A stretch of 64,000 nucleotides of DNA from Rhizobium chutanense. Lineage in GTDB: Bacteria; Pseudomonadota; Alphaproteobacteria; Rhizobiales; Rhizobiaceae. Made by a program: the position numbers and the translations under genes. The first letter of the stretch is position 1, and every line of letters starts with the position of its first letter. The notes under the pieces are model-generated. The model made no database searches and had not been told where the DNA came from. It saw nothing but the letters and a program-made list of their open reading frames with translations. Shown here piece after piece: positions 52,063 to 60,681 of the stretch. The stretch spans positions 106,662 to 170,661 of the forward strand of contig NZ_NWSV01000012.1 of the NCBI RefSeq assembly GCF_002531935.1, in the 5' to 3' direction.

Positions 52063-53061
52063 ATGGCAATGACACTTGACCAGACGATCGGACAGAGGCA
52101 ACGGGGCTGGCTGGCATCGGTCTTCAGCGGCCAGACATTCTGGGTGCTGATTGCGGTCATTCTCGCCTGCATCTTTCTGTCGATGACGACCGATTCCTTT
52201 GCGACCGCGAAGAATATCTACAACATCACCCGCAACGTCACGTTCGTCGCCATTATCGCACTCGGCATGACTCTTGTTATCATCACCGGGGGCATCGATT
52301 TGTCCGTCGGCTCGGTGCTTTGTCTGTGCAGCATGGTGCTGGCGGTCACCATGCACGCTGGCTACGGTATTGAAGTCGGTATCGCCGCCTCGATCGGCAC
52401 CGCTCTTCTGATTGGAGCTTTCAATGGCGTATTGATTGCATATCTCGGTTTCCCGCCTTTCGTCGTCACGCTCGGCATGTTGTCCATCGCGCGCAGTCTT
52501 GCGATGGTTGCATCCAACAACACCGTCGTTTTCCAGTTCGGTCCCGATCACGACAAGCTGCTGGCGCTCGGCGGCGGCGCTTGGCTTTTCGGCATCGCCA
52601 ATCCCGTGCTTTACATGCTGGTGCTGGCGCTCATGACCGGTTTCGTGCTGCGCTGGACCAAGTTCGGCCGTTATGTTTTTGCGATCGGCGGCAATGAGCA
52701 CGCCGCGACACTGACCGGCGTTCCCGTGCAGCGGATCAAGGTTATCGTCTATATGATTTCTGCCTTGTCGGCAGGGATTGCCGGGATCATTCAGACCGGC
52801 TGGCTCGGCGCCGTCACCACAAATATCGGCGCCGGAATGGAACTTCAGGTCATTGCCGCCGCGGTTATCGGCGGCGCCAATCTCGCCGGCGGTGTCGGCA
52901 CCGCCTTCGGAGCCTTGGTCGGCGCCGCACTCATCGAGGTCATCCGCAACAGTCTCGGCCTGCTCGGTATCAACGCCTTCTGGCAAGGATGCTTTATTGG
53001 TGGGGCAATTGTGCTCGCCGTGCTGTTTGACCGACTTCGCAACTTGCGACAGGGCGAATAA
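52063..53061 (+). CDS. Sugar ABC transporter permease (RbsC/FrcC-like)
   Basis: A 332-aa permease with about ten hydrophobic helices. The BPD_transp_2 landmarks are ALGMTLVIITGGIDLSVGSVL, LGFPPFVVTLGMLSIARSLAM and FAIGGNEHAATLTGVPVQRIK. The end GMELQVIAAAVIGGANLAGG is also conserved. The start is taken at 52063 (AAGG six bases upstream), not the earlier in-frame codon. It closes the plus-strand pair of this importer. A RIME element follows its stop by 13 bases. Confidence 0.9.
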   Translation: MAMTLDQTIGQRQRGWLASVFSGQTFWVLIAVILACIFLSMTTDSFATAKNIYNITRNVTFVAIIALGMTLVIITGGIDLSVGSVLCLCSMVLAVTMHAGYGIEVGIAASIGTALLIGAFNGVLIAYLGFPPFVVTLGMLSIARSLAMVASNNTVVFQFGPDHDKLLALGGGAWLFGIANPVLYMLVLALMTGFVLRWTKFGRYVFAIGGNEHAATLTGVPVQRIKVIVYMISALSAGIAGIIQTGWLGAVTTNIGAGMELQVIAAAVIGGANLAGGVGTAFGALVGAALIEVIRNSLGLLGINAFWQGCFIGGAIVLAVLFDRLRNLRQGE

Positions 53062-53074
53062 GCGAATCCGCCCT

Positions 53075-53180
53075 CTAAAGCATGCCGCGCAAAAGTGTGC
53101 AGCGGTTTTGCGGCAACGACATGCGAAAACAAGGACCTAAAGCGCGAGGAGCGAATCTGAAAGATCGCGACGCGCTTTAG
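53075..53180. repeat. RIME-type Rhizobium intergenic mosaic element
   Basis: A 106-bp element with two palindromes. The left one pairs GCCGCGCAAAA with TTTTGCGGC; the right one pairs CTAAAGCGCG (53137-53146) with CGCGCTTTAG (53171-53180) around an A/G-rich loop. This matches my knowledge of RIME1, a roughly 108-bp palindromic repeat found between genes in Rhizobium and Sinorhizobium. It lies just after the permease stop, where it could also fold in the 3' end of the transcript. Confidence 0.85.
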
Positions 53181-53268
53181 AAGTGCGCCGGCACATGCGT
53201 TTGAACGACCGATCGGCATTCAAGCCAACGATCGCTTGTAGGGCCGAAAACCTCCCTGGCCGGAGCCT

Positions 53269-54291
53269 TCATTTCTTGCCGTCCGCCAGCGCCTCTTTCC
53301 GCCGGCGGCCCGGCAGCCGCGATTTGAGGTAGCGCCACAGCGGCGAGATAACGTAGCCGACCACCGGAATTGTGATCAGGCCGACGACAATACCGACGAT
53401 GCCGGCGCCTGCGGCCTCGACGCTCCAGCGCAGCACGGAGGCCAGAACGGGAATGGCATGCGCGACCACCTCCCCGGCATCATGGATCAGATGCGCAAGC
53501 CCGCCCGCGCCATAGGCTTCGAGGCCGTGAACGATGATGCCGCCGCCGACCCAGATCATGGCAGCCGTTCCGACAACACCAAGCACTTTCAGAAAATAAG
53601 GCATGCCGGTGACAAGCCCTCGTCCGAGCGCGCGCAAGAAAGGGCCCATCGGAGGCGCCGTCTGCGCACGCGCCATCATCAACCCCAGATCGTCGGCCTT
53701 CACGATCAGCCCCACGCCGCCATAGACCATGACCGTGATACCGAGTCCCACGACGGCAAGGATGAAGGCCTGCGTGAATATGTTGCCCGACGGCAGCGCG
53801 CCGAGCGTAATCGCCATGATTTCGGCAGAGAGGATGAAATCCGTCTTGATCGCACCGGCAACCTTCTGGTCTTCGAGCGATTGCGCATCGAGGCTTGTCG
53901 TCTCGAGTGCCGATTCATGGGCGTGGGCAGCATGCGGCAGCACCAGCCCATAGACTTTTTCCACGCCTTCGTAGCAGAGAAAAAGCCCGCCGATCATAAG
54001 CAGCGGTGTGATCGCCTGCGGCGCGACAAGGCTCAGGATAAGCGCTGCGGGAAGCAGGATCAGAAGCTTGTTCTTCACCGATCCGAGCGCGATCTTGCCG
54101 ATGATCGGCAATTCGCGTGATGCCGAAAATCCGGTGACGTAGCGGGGCGTGACTGCCGCATCATCGATGACCACGCCAGCCGCTTTCGCACCGGCTTTGG
54201 CTGCTTGCCCGGCAATATCGTCAAGCGAGGCCGCCGCCACCTTGGCCAATGCAGCGATATCATCAAGAAGGGCGATCAAGCCAACACTCAT
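53269..54291 (-). CDS. DUF808 family membrane protein
   Basis: A 340-aa protein of the DUF808 (YedI-like) family: it begins SVGLIALLDDIAALAKVAAASLDDIA and continues AGVVIDDAAVTPRYVTGFSASRELPIIGKIALGSVKNKLLILLPA. It has roughly seven to eight hydrophobic helices and a basic C-terminal tail (SPLWRYLKSRLPGRRRKEAL). GGAGG lies five bases before the ATG. The function of the family is unknown. It is transcribed alone, convergent with the sugar permease gene. Confidence 0.9.
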   Translation of the reverse strand: MSVGLIALLDDIAALAKVAAASLDDIAGQAAKAGAKAAGVVIDDAAVTPRYVTGFSASRELPIIGKIALGSVKNKLLILLPAALILSLVAPQAITPLLMIGGLFLCYEGVEKVYGLVLPHAAHAHESALETTSLDAQSLEDQKVAGAIKTDFILSAEIMAITLGALPSGNIFTQAFILAVVGLGITVMVYGGVGLIVKADDLGLMMARAQTAPPMGPFLRALGRGLVTGMPYFLKVLGVVGTAAMIWVGGGIIVHGLEAYGAGGLAHLIHDAGEVVAHAIPVLASVLRWSVEAAGAGIVGIVVGLITIPVVGYVISPLWRYLKSRLPGRRRKEALADGKK

Positions 54292-55101
54292 TCAAGCCTC
54301 CGTTGGGAAGACAGACTTACATAACGAAAAATGGAAAACCCGTCATCCAACGACCTCGAGGCGAGACGTGGCATTCTCCGCCGGGAAGATGCCACGCACA
54401 GATCACGACGGCAATGCAGTTTTCGCCGGCATTGGAGGTTGTTCCTGCGGCCTCCCCTCCGAGTTTTAGAGGCATTTCCAGGCAGAGTGTATACCTAAAT
54501 TCCAGCGGCCACCGCTGGTGAGCATGCATGACGGCAATAATCACGATATCCCGCCCGACCCGGTGTGGAATGATATAGGGAACATCAGCCAACACCACTT
54601 CACGCGTGCCCTTGATGCGGCGGCCTTACACGCCCAGGAAGGTCAGACTGCCTCTCGACGCGAATTTACCGCTTTGGCCCCACATCTGACGAGCTCTTCT
54701 AAACGCGGGCTACGGCGGCGCTCAGTGTTCAATACCGTAATATACGCCCCTGAGCTCGCTGTTTGGTGCATAATCTTCTGGTTCGATCTCCATCAGTTGT
54801 TTGGATCGGAGCTAGGCAATGGTCGGATCAAAACCTCTGTTTGTTGCTTTGCTGGCCTCGAGCTCCTCCCAACTGATCGGCAGAACGCGCGAGACATAAA
54901 TACTGAGCAACGGCTCATAGTGGGCCGTCACAAATCGGCCTGAGACTTACGACTGGATGCTTTGGCCGACGCGTCGATCTCTGGATGGCCGTCCAGCCCG
55001 TTGCACCTCTGAAACCTGTAGCTGCCGACACTGGGACGAAGTGCGAAAGTCGCCAAAATGCCAGGGGAGAGACAAATTTTCGATTGGAGGGAGCTGCGGC
55101 C
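54292..55101. other. Long intergenic region with toxin remnant
   Basis: 810 bp of mostly non-coding DNA. It contains a ParE-like remnant (annotated separately), the promoter side of the DUF808 gene and, at its right end, the control region of the SulP gene. A plus-strand frame at 54518-54943 exists but has no recognisable protein and opposes the toxin remnant. Confidence 0.5.
54490..54660 (-). pseudogene. RelE/ParE-type toxin remnant, frame-broken
   Basis: Read on the minus strand from about 54628 down to 54497, the translation contains GRRIKGTREVVLADVPYIIP followed by a segment with DIVIIAVMHAHQRWP. This matches the C-terminal half of ParE/RelE toxins (GTREL...PYIVPYRV... and the terminal H..R.WP). 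A stop codon (TAA) lies immediately upstream in this frame, while QSDLPGRV, another family-like segment, is in a different frame, so the gene is frameshifted. The N-terminal half and the antitoxin gene are not seen. It is probably a relic of a lost toxin-antitoxin pair. Confidence 0.6.
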
Positions 55102-56781
55102 GTGACTCCTGAAACGAACATGACAATCGGCGGAGATGAAGGCGCCGCCACCTTCGTTGCGTTCCTTCGGCTCGACGTGCTGGCTGGCCTCACGGCCGCT
55201 GCGATCGTTCTGCCAAAGGCAATGGCTTATGCCACGGTCGCCGGCTTGCCGGTGAGTGTCGGCCTGTATACGGCGTTCGTGCCGATGATTGTCTACGCAT
55301 TACTCGGCACGTCACGTGTGTTGAGTGTCAGCTCAACGACCACTCTTGCCATCTTGGCGGGAACTGAACTTGGAATCGCCGTTCCAGATGGCGATCCCGC
55401 TAAGCTAGTCACTGCCCTCGCGACACTTGCGGCGCTGACCGGTGCCCTCCTCATCGCAGCCTCCGTACTTCGGCTAGGATTTGTGGCCAATTTTATCTCG
55501 TCGCCGGTGTTAACCGGCTTCAAAGCGGGCATCGGACTAGTGATCGTGCTGGATCAGATCCCGAAACTGCTGGGTGTGCACATTGAAAAGGCTGGGTTTT
55601 TCCGCGACATCGTGAGTCTCGTGCACCATGTGCCGGAGACGTCGCTGCTTACGCTGACAATTGCAGCCGCGGCGCTGATCGCATTGGGGATAATGGAAAA
55701 GCTTTGGCCCCACTCGCCGGCCCCACTCGTGGTGGTCGGCGCGGGCATTTTGATTTCCTGGGTCGCCGGCCTGAATGCGTTGGGCATAGCGACGGTCGGT
55801 TTCATTCCGCGGTCGCTGCCATCACTCACTCTACCCAATGCGGGTTTGGTCGAGCAGCTTCTGCCCGGAGCGCTCGGCATCGCTCTCATGAGTTTTACCG
55901 AAACGATAGCCGCGGGTCGGGCGTTCGCCAAGCCAGCCGAGTCGCCAATCAAGCCCAATCGCGAACTTCTTGCAACGGGCGCCGCGAACCTGGCTGGAGC
56001 GTTCTTTGGCTCCATGCCTGCAGGCGGTGGCGCTTCACAGACGGCTGTGGTTCGCGCCGTGGGCGGACAGTCCCAGACTGCATCGCTTGTCACTGCTGCG
56101 ACTTCAGCAGCCACCATGCTGTTCCTTGCCCCACTGCTTGGCCTGTTGCCACAGGCTGTCCTCGCAGCAATTGTGATTATCTATTCAGTCGGGCTCATTT
56201 CCCCGGCAGAGTTTGCGTCCATCCGCAAGGTCCGGCGGATGGAGTTTCGATGGGCGCTGGCGGCGTTCCTCGGCGTTCTCGTTTTCGGTACGCTTCAAGG
56301 CATCGTCGTCGCGATTGTTCTTTCGCTGATCGGTTTGGCCAGCCAGTCGGCAAAACCGAGAGTTTATGTCATTGGCCGCAAGCGGGGCACTGACGTCCTC
56401 CGGCCGCTGTCTGCGGACCACCCCGACGACGAAACATTTGAACGCCTGCTGATACTTCGTCCAGAGGGCAGACTCTTTTTCGCAAATGTTCAGCAAGTCG
56501 CGGATCAAATTCAGGCATTGGTAGCCGAGCATAAACCGGAAGTTCTCACGCTCGATATGAGTGGTGTCTTTGACATCGAGTATTCCGCCCTCCAGACGAT
56601 GATCGAGAGCGAACGCCGCGTTGCCGCTCAGGGCATAACCGTTTGGCTCGCGGGATTGAATCCGGATGTGCTTGACTATCTTCGAGCCTCCGGTTTCGCC
56701 GACAAACTCGGCCGTGAGCGCCTCTTTTTTAGCGTGCATGCCGCTCTGCAACGCTATTTGGAACGTGCTGGCGGCAGCTAG
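55102..56781 (+). CDS. SulP-family inorganic anion transporter with STAS domain
   Basis: A 559-aa transporter. The membrane domain starts at LRLDVLAGLTAAAIVLPKAMAYATVAGLPVSVGLYTAFVPMIVYALLG, the SulP signature, and has about 12 helices. The C-terminal STAS domain runs from about residue 435, with FFANVQQVADQI and LDMSGVFDIEYSALQTMI, whose Ser may be a phosphorylation-like site. I choose GTG at 55102 (GGAGGGAG eight bases upstream) over ATG at 55120 or the upstream open frame. SulP proteins carry sulfate or bicarbonate. A beta-carbonic anhydrase gene lies 1.4 kb downstream on the same strand, which favours bicarbonate. Confidence 0.9.
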   Translation: MTPETNMTIGGDEGAATFVAFLRLDVLAGLTAAAIVLPKAMAYATVAGLPVSVGLYTAFVPMIVYALLGTSRVLSVSSTTTLAILAGTELGIAVPDGDPAKLVTALATLAALTGALLIAASVLRLGFVANFISSPVLTGFKAGIGLVIVLDQIPKLLGVHIEKAGFFRDIVSLVHHVPETSLLTLTIAAAALIALGIMEKLWPHSPAPLVVVGAGILISWVAGLNALGIATVGFIPRSLPSLTLPNAGLVEQLLPGALGIALMSFTETIAAGRAFAKPAESPIKPNRELLATGAANLAGAFFGSMPAGGGASQTAVVRAVGGQSQTASLVTAATSAATMLFLAPLLGLLPQAVLAAIVIIYSVGLISPAEFASIRKVRRMEFRWALAAFLGVLVFGTLQGIVVAIVLSLIGLASQSAKPRVYVIGRKRGTDVLRPLSADHPDDETFERLLILRPEGRLFFANVQQVADQIQALVAEHKPEVLTLDMSGVFDIEYSALQTMIESERRVAAQGITVWLAGLNPDVLDYLRASGFADKLGRERLFFSVHAALQRYLERAGGS

Positions 56782-56981
56782 ATACCACGGCCCCGTGGTT
56801 GCTCTGGTTGAGCATTGTCACGCCGTGCAATGTAGTTTGTGTAAGGAAGCAAGTTGCTTCATCCGAAAGCCGCAGGTGGGTCGTCAACAGGAAGACGACG
56901 ACGCACTAATGACCGTTGATCCCGGACGCTTGTTTGAGCCACGCGGGTCATCGTCTCACTATTGTAACGGAGGAATCACCG

Positions 56982-57775
56982 ATGCGATCTCTATCCGAAG
57001 GCCCCTTCGATAATGCCGGACGGCTTGCCGCCGTGGTGGTTATGGCGACGCTGGCGTGCACGGCATCCGTCCGCGCAGACGACAAACAGGCCAAGACCCT
57101 GTTAAAGGCAATGTCGGACTACATGGCAGCGCAGGAAACAATATCATTCGAGTATGACACGAACCTGGAGGTCGTTACCAAGCAGCATCAGAAGCTTGCC
57201 CTAGCAAGCTCCGGTGCGGTGAAGATCAATCGGCCTGACAAGCTACACGTCACACGCCAGGGCGGGTTCGCCAACGTCGAAATAGTCTTTGACGGCAAGA
57301 CGCTGTCGGTGCTCGGGAAGGACGCCAACCTCTATGCGCAGGCCGAATTGCCCGGAACGACGGACAATCTCATCGACACCTTGCGGGACAAGTTCCATCG
57401 ACCACTACCAGCCGGGGACATCCTGATCTCACACCCTTACGACGCGCTCATGTCCGAGGTGATCGACGTGAAGGATCTCGGGAGTGGCGTAATTCGAGGG
57501 GAAGAATGCGACCACCTGGCATTTCGCACCAAGGAAGGAGTTGATTGGCAAATCTGGATCGCCCAGGGCCAGCCCCCTACCCTTGTCGCTACGTTGTCAC
57601 CAGCACCAAGGTCGCAGGCTTCCCGCAGTATACCATTGACGTAAGGTCATGGAAGGCCGGACCGGATGCAGCGGCGGGCGATTTCACCTTCGATGCACCC
57701 AATGGCGCTCAGAAGCGGGACTTGAAAAACCTGCCGGACGCTGACGAACTTCCAGAAATATTCTCAATGAAGTGA
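56982..57775 (+). pseudogene. DUF2092-like secreted protein, frameshifted at a C5 run
   Basis: The first frame (56982-57644) begins with a signal-like N terminus (LAAVVVMATLACTASVRA, then DDKQ) and runs through TLLKAMSDYMAAQETISFEY, DLGSGVIRGEECDHLAFRTK and VDWQIWIAQGQPP. The natural continuation, PYPCRYVVTSTKVAGFPQYT up to LKNLPDADELPEIFSMK, is in another frame that ends at 57775. The switch falls at CCCCC (57573-57577); one extra C would restore one frame of about 264 codons, the usual length. GGAGGAATCACCG precedes the start. It is either a real frameshift or a sequencing error in the homopolymer. Function of DUF2092 is unknown; such proteins are exported. Confidence 0.7.
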
Positions 57776-57798
57776 TCGAACGTGGAAGGAGATTGGGC

Positions 57799-57999
57799 AT
57801 GCGCAGATGGATCGCTATCACTTTGCTGGCTGCGGTCGCCGGTACCTCAACCGTCGAATTTCGCGAAGGCCCCGCAATCGAGTTTAACCTGGTGCCTAGT
57901 GTAGAGGCGAGGGTCGGGAGACCGTTGACACCCGTTAGCGTTGCCGGCGTTGCCCGCAGGAGCGCACGGCGATGTGAAGCCGGTGTCTACAACTGTTAG
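57799..57999 (+). CDS. Small secreted protein, 66 aa
   Basis: A small exported protein: basic start MRRWIAITLLAAVAGTSTVEF is signal-like, and the mature part ends VGRPLTPVSVAGVARRSARRCEAGVYNC. GGAAGGAG sits seven bases before the ATG. It follows the DUF2092-like gene by 23 bp and probably shares its transcript. A VGRPLTPxSxAGVARR segment beside DUF2092 genes is, from memory, recurrent in Rhizobiales. No function is known. Confidence 0.65.
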   Translation: MRRWIAITLLAAVAGTSTVEFREGPAIEFNLVPSVEARVGRPLTPVSVAGVARRSARRCEAGVYNC

Positions 58000-58154
58000 C
58001 CGGGGATCGACCGCCAACCACGGGTTCGGTCCTCTGAACGATGGAGGTTCGCTCGTATCGCGCAGCCATCTCGGCGTTGAGGCAATAACATACCATTGAT
58101 CCACTCATGGGTCCGACCCCAGTGGCCGGATCTTCGTCCGGAGGATCTGTCGAC

Positions 58155-59054
58155 ATGGCAACGGACTCCACCAAAGACCATTCGTGTGAAAACTCCGCAT
58201 TGCTGGCCGAAGTGATCTATCGGTTCGCGTTTGATGCGGCACACAGGCCCCTGCCGCGGGATGCGCAGGCTGCCCGTCTACGCCTCGAGGCTGGAAACCG
58301 GGCTTTCGCCGAACTCCTCGTCCAGCTCGGCTCGTCAAAGGCAAAAGCACTAAGTATCGATATCGACCCGCGTGATATCGGCCTCTCTCCAAGAGGAAGC
58401 GCGGCACCAGTTCAGCAGCCGTTCGCGGCAGTTGTCGGCTGCGCCGACGCGCGTGTTCCGGTCGAACTGATCTTTTCCGAAGGCCCGAACGACTTGTTCG
58501 TCGTCAGGACCGCCGGCAATGGTATCGGGGATGATGTCATGGGAAGTTTAAGCTATGCGACCAGCCATCTCGGGGATAGTCTAAAGTCTATCGTGGTTCT
58601 TGGCCACAGCGGTTGCGGCGCCGTTTCTGCGACAGTCGACGTCTATTTGCAGCCTGCCAAATACATGAACATCGTGCCGCTGAAGGATCTTCGGTGCATC
58701 GTGGACCGCACACTCGTCATTGTCCAGCTCGCAGCGACATGGCTGGAAAGGGCTCATGGAATTGAGGTCATACGCCAACCAGGCTATCGAACCGCACTGA
58801 TCGAGGTTGCGATCGCATTAAACGCCGCTTTCACCGCCTACAATATTCGGACAAGCCTCGGGCTAACCGGAAACGAGGCGATAGACGTCGTCTATGGCAT
58901 CTACCTTCTGGAGCAACGACTTGTGTGGTCGCCACGCGAGACAGACCGAAACTGGTTTGGGCTCGCGTCTGCCCCCGTCGACGCGAATGAATTTGTGGTG
59001 CTGTGTGATCTGGCGGTGTCGTGTCCTAGAGTGACCGCTTTACTCGTTGCCTAG
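58155..59054 (+). CDS. Beta-class carbonic anhydrase
   Basis: A 299-aa beta-carbonic anhydrase, which interconverts CO2 and bicarbonate. The zinc ligands are Cys96 and Asp98 with Arg100 in the CADAR motif, and His151 and Cys154 in HSGCGA. The RTAGNGIG stretch is also conserved. It is longer than usual (about 220 aa) because of an N-terminal ~80-residue extension and a C-terminal tail (from LGLTGNEAIDVVYGIYLLEQRLVW). The ATG at 58155 has GGAGG ten bases upstream. Proximity to the SulP transporter suggests inorganic-carbon or pH handling. Confidence 0.9.
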   Translation: MATDSTKDHSCENSALLAEVIYRFAFDAAHRPLPRDAQAARLRLEAGNRAFAELLVQLGSSKAKALSIDIDPRDIGLSPRGSAAPVQQPFAAVVGCADARVPVELIFSEGPNDLFVVRTAGNGIGDDVMGSLSYATSHLGDSLKSIVVLGHSGCGAVSATVDVYLQPAKYMNIVPLKDLRCIVDRTLVIVQLAATWLERAHGIEVIRQPGYRTALIEVAIALNAAFTAYNIRTSLGLTGNEAIDVVYGIYLLEQRLVWSPRETDRNWFGLASAPVDANEFVVLCDLAVSCPRVTALLVA

Positions 59055-59133
59055 AGTATCCGGTGGGGTCCCCAATCGGTAGCTCCTCAGGAGCCTTGCG
59101 AACCACACGGACCAGCCATTGACGCTGCTCGGG

Positions 59134-59490
59134 CTATTCTCTCCGTTCAGGGTCGTCGCGTCCCGCCGCACCCAGCGCCTGCACGCTGACCGCCGCAACT
59201 ATGCCGGTCAGCACGATCCCGGAAAATCCGATGACCATGGCAAGAACGCGCGCTGAAGCATGCTTGGGCGTGAGATCGCCATATCCGATGGTAAGCCCAG
59301 TGACGAAAGTGAAATAGAGGGCTTCGCCGATACTCCACTCCTCAATGAGGCTGATGATGATGCCCGATCCGAGCATGATGATTAGGATCCCGGAGAAAAT
59401 CGGCCACATCAGGTAAAGCTCTTTCACGAGCGCTGCAAAGAAGAGTCGCCTGGTTTTTCTCCGTTCCGATCTATGCGTTGCTTTCACCAT
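59134..59490 (-). CDS. Two-TM potassium channel
   Basis: A 118-aa KcsA-type channel subunit. The selectivity filter TIGYGD (about residues 67-72) follows a pore helix (WSIGEALYFTFVTG), and two helices flank it (LMWPIFSGILIIMLGSGIIISLI and ARVLAMVIGFSGIVLTGIVAAVSVQAL). There is no cytoplasmic RCK domain, so gating must be by voltage, pH or partner. It begins with a basic N terminus. ATG at 59490 is used (a TTG precedes it directly). It is transcribed with no close partner; the AI-2E-family gene is upstream on the same strand with a 49-bp gap. Confidence 0.88.
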   Translation of the reverse strand: MVKATHRSERRKTRRLFFAALVKELYLMWPIFSGILIIMLGSGIIISLIEEWSIGEALYFTFVTGLTIGYGDLTPKHASARVLAMVIGFSGIVLTGIVAAVSVQALGAAGRDDPERRE

Positions 59491-59539
59491 CAAAACGCCT
59501 GCCTTCTCCCAAACAAAACAGACTGCATCCCTTTTAGTT

Positions 59540-60610
59540 TTAGGTCTCCAAGGGCGTTTCTACGCTAAGCCAGTTCGTGACGATCGAATAGCCAATAGCC
59601 ATGACAAGCGGACCGACAAAGATGCCGATGATCCCCATCGTGAGAACGCCGCCGATCACGCCGATAAAGATGATCCAGATTGGAGAACCGGCTCCGCGAC
59701 CGATCAGGAGCGGTTTGATGACGTTGTCCAGGATGTTGATGATAATGCCCGAAACCGTAATGAAGATCGCCCAACCAGTTTGACCTTGGTAGGATAGCCA
59801 GACTGCGGCTGGAATCCACACAAGCCATGTGCCGATTTGCAGCATGGCCGTGCCGAAGCTAAGCACGCCGAGCGGTACGGCGAATGGAACCCCTGCAATA
59901 GCAAAGCTGATTCCGGTCAAGATGCTTTGAATTAGTGCGGTTCCCATCACGCCCTGCACGACGCTGCGAACTGTTCGAACGGCAACGTCGACCAAGCTTT
60001 CTCCAGTTGGACCGCCAAGCCGGCGCCCGATGGTGCGGAAGGCTGACGCCGTACTTCCGTGGGTAGCGAGAAAGACCCCGGCGAGTATGATGGAAAGCAG
60101 TATCTGAAGAATGGCAAGCCCAAGCGATGCACCAAACGCAGCAAGCCATTGAAACGCTGGAGCGAGGTATGGCTTCAAGCTTGCTAGGACATTGCGTGAG
60201 GCTTCCGCGGCCGCACTCCACTTCTCTCCGATCGTCGACCCAACCAGCGGAATATCGGCAATCCAGGGCGGCGGCAGCGGTAGCTTTAGCTCCGTCCAAT
60301 TGTTGGTTCGGGCTGAAATGGCTTCCGTTGCTCGATCGAAGGAGCCCGGCAAATAGGAGAGTGGCACGATCACAAGTACCATCAATACAGCCAAAACAAG
60401 AAACGTCGCAGTTTTCGTGCGACTCCCGATTGCGTCAGCGATGCGGCGTTCCAACGGCAATAGTGCCACCGCAATCAGTGCTCCCCACGCGAGCACGCCC
60501 ATCAGCGGCCAGGCGATCCAAAAACAAGCCAAGATGATCGCGCCTATGACAAGAAGACCAACCAGCCGCTCGGCCCAGACGCCTAGGGATCCCTCTACGC
60601 CCGTAGTCAT
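59540..60610 (-). CDS. AI-2E family transporter (PerM/TqsA-like)
   Basis: A 356-aa membrane protein of the AI-2E transporter family (PF01594-type, now including Na+/H+ antiporters and permeases of unknown substrate). It has TMs at VERLVGLLVIGAIILACFWIAWPLMGVLAWGALIAVALLPLERRI and the conserved second half AVPLGVLSFGTAMLQIGTWLVWIPAAVWL, NILDNVIKPLLIGRGAGSP and GVIGGVLTMGIIGIFVGPLVMAI. GGGAG is six bases before the ATG at 60610; the frame is open further upstream without similarity. The substrate is unknown. Confidence 0.9.
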   Translation of the reverse strand: MTTGVEGSLGVWAERLVGLLVIGAIILACFWIAWPLMGVLAWGALIAVALLPLERRIADAIGSRTKTATFLVLAVLMVLVIVPLSYLPGSFDRATEAISARTNNWTELKLPLPPPWIADIPLVGSTIGEKWSAAAEASRNVLASLKPYLAPAFQWLAAFGASLGLAILQILLSIILAGVFLATHGSTASAFRTIGRRLGGPTGESLVDVAVRTVRSVVQGVMGTALIQSILTGISFAIAGVPFAVPLGVLSFGTAMLQIGTWLVWIPAAVWLSYQGQTGWAIFITVSGIIINILDNVIKPLLIGRGAGSPIWIIFIGVIGGVLTMGIIGIFVGPLVMAIGYSIVTNWLSVETPLET

Positions 60611-60681
60611 GCGATACTCCCGCTGTGCGTTCAGTAACCGAATTCTCAGAAACCTAGAGCGCCAGGGCGATCGAGGTCGCT

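Noticed and set aside
54518..54943. 141-codon plus-strand frame
   Set aside because: No recognisable protein, weak start, and the opposite strand carries the ParE-like remnant.
57573..57577. C5 run as a phase-variation switch
   Set aside because: Five bases is too short for efficient slipped-strand switching; mutation or sequencing error is more likely.
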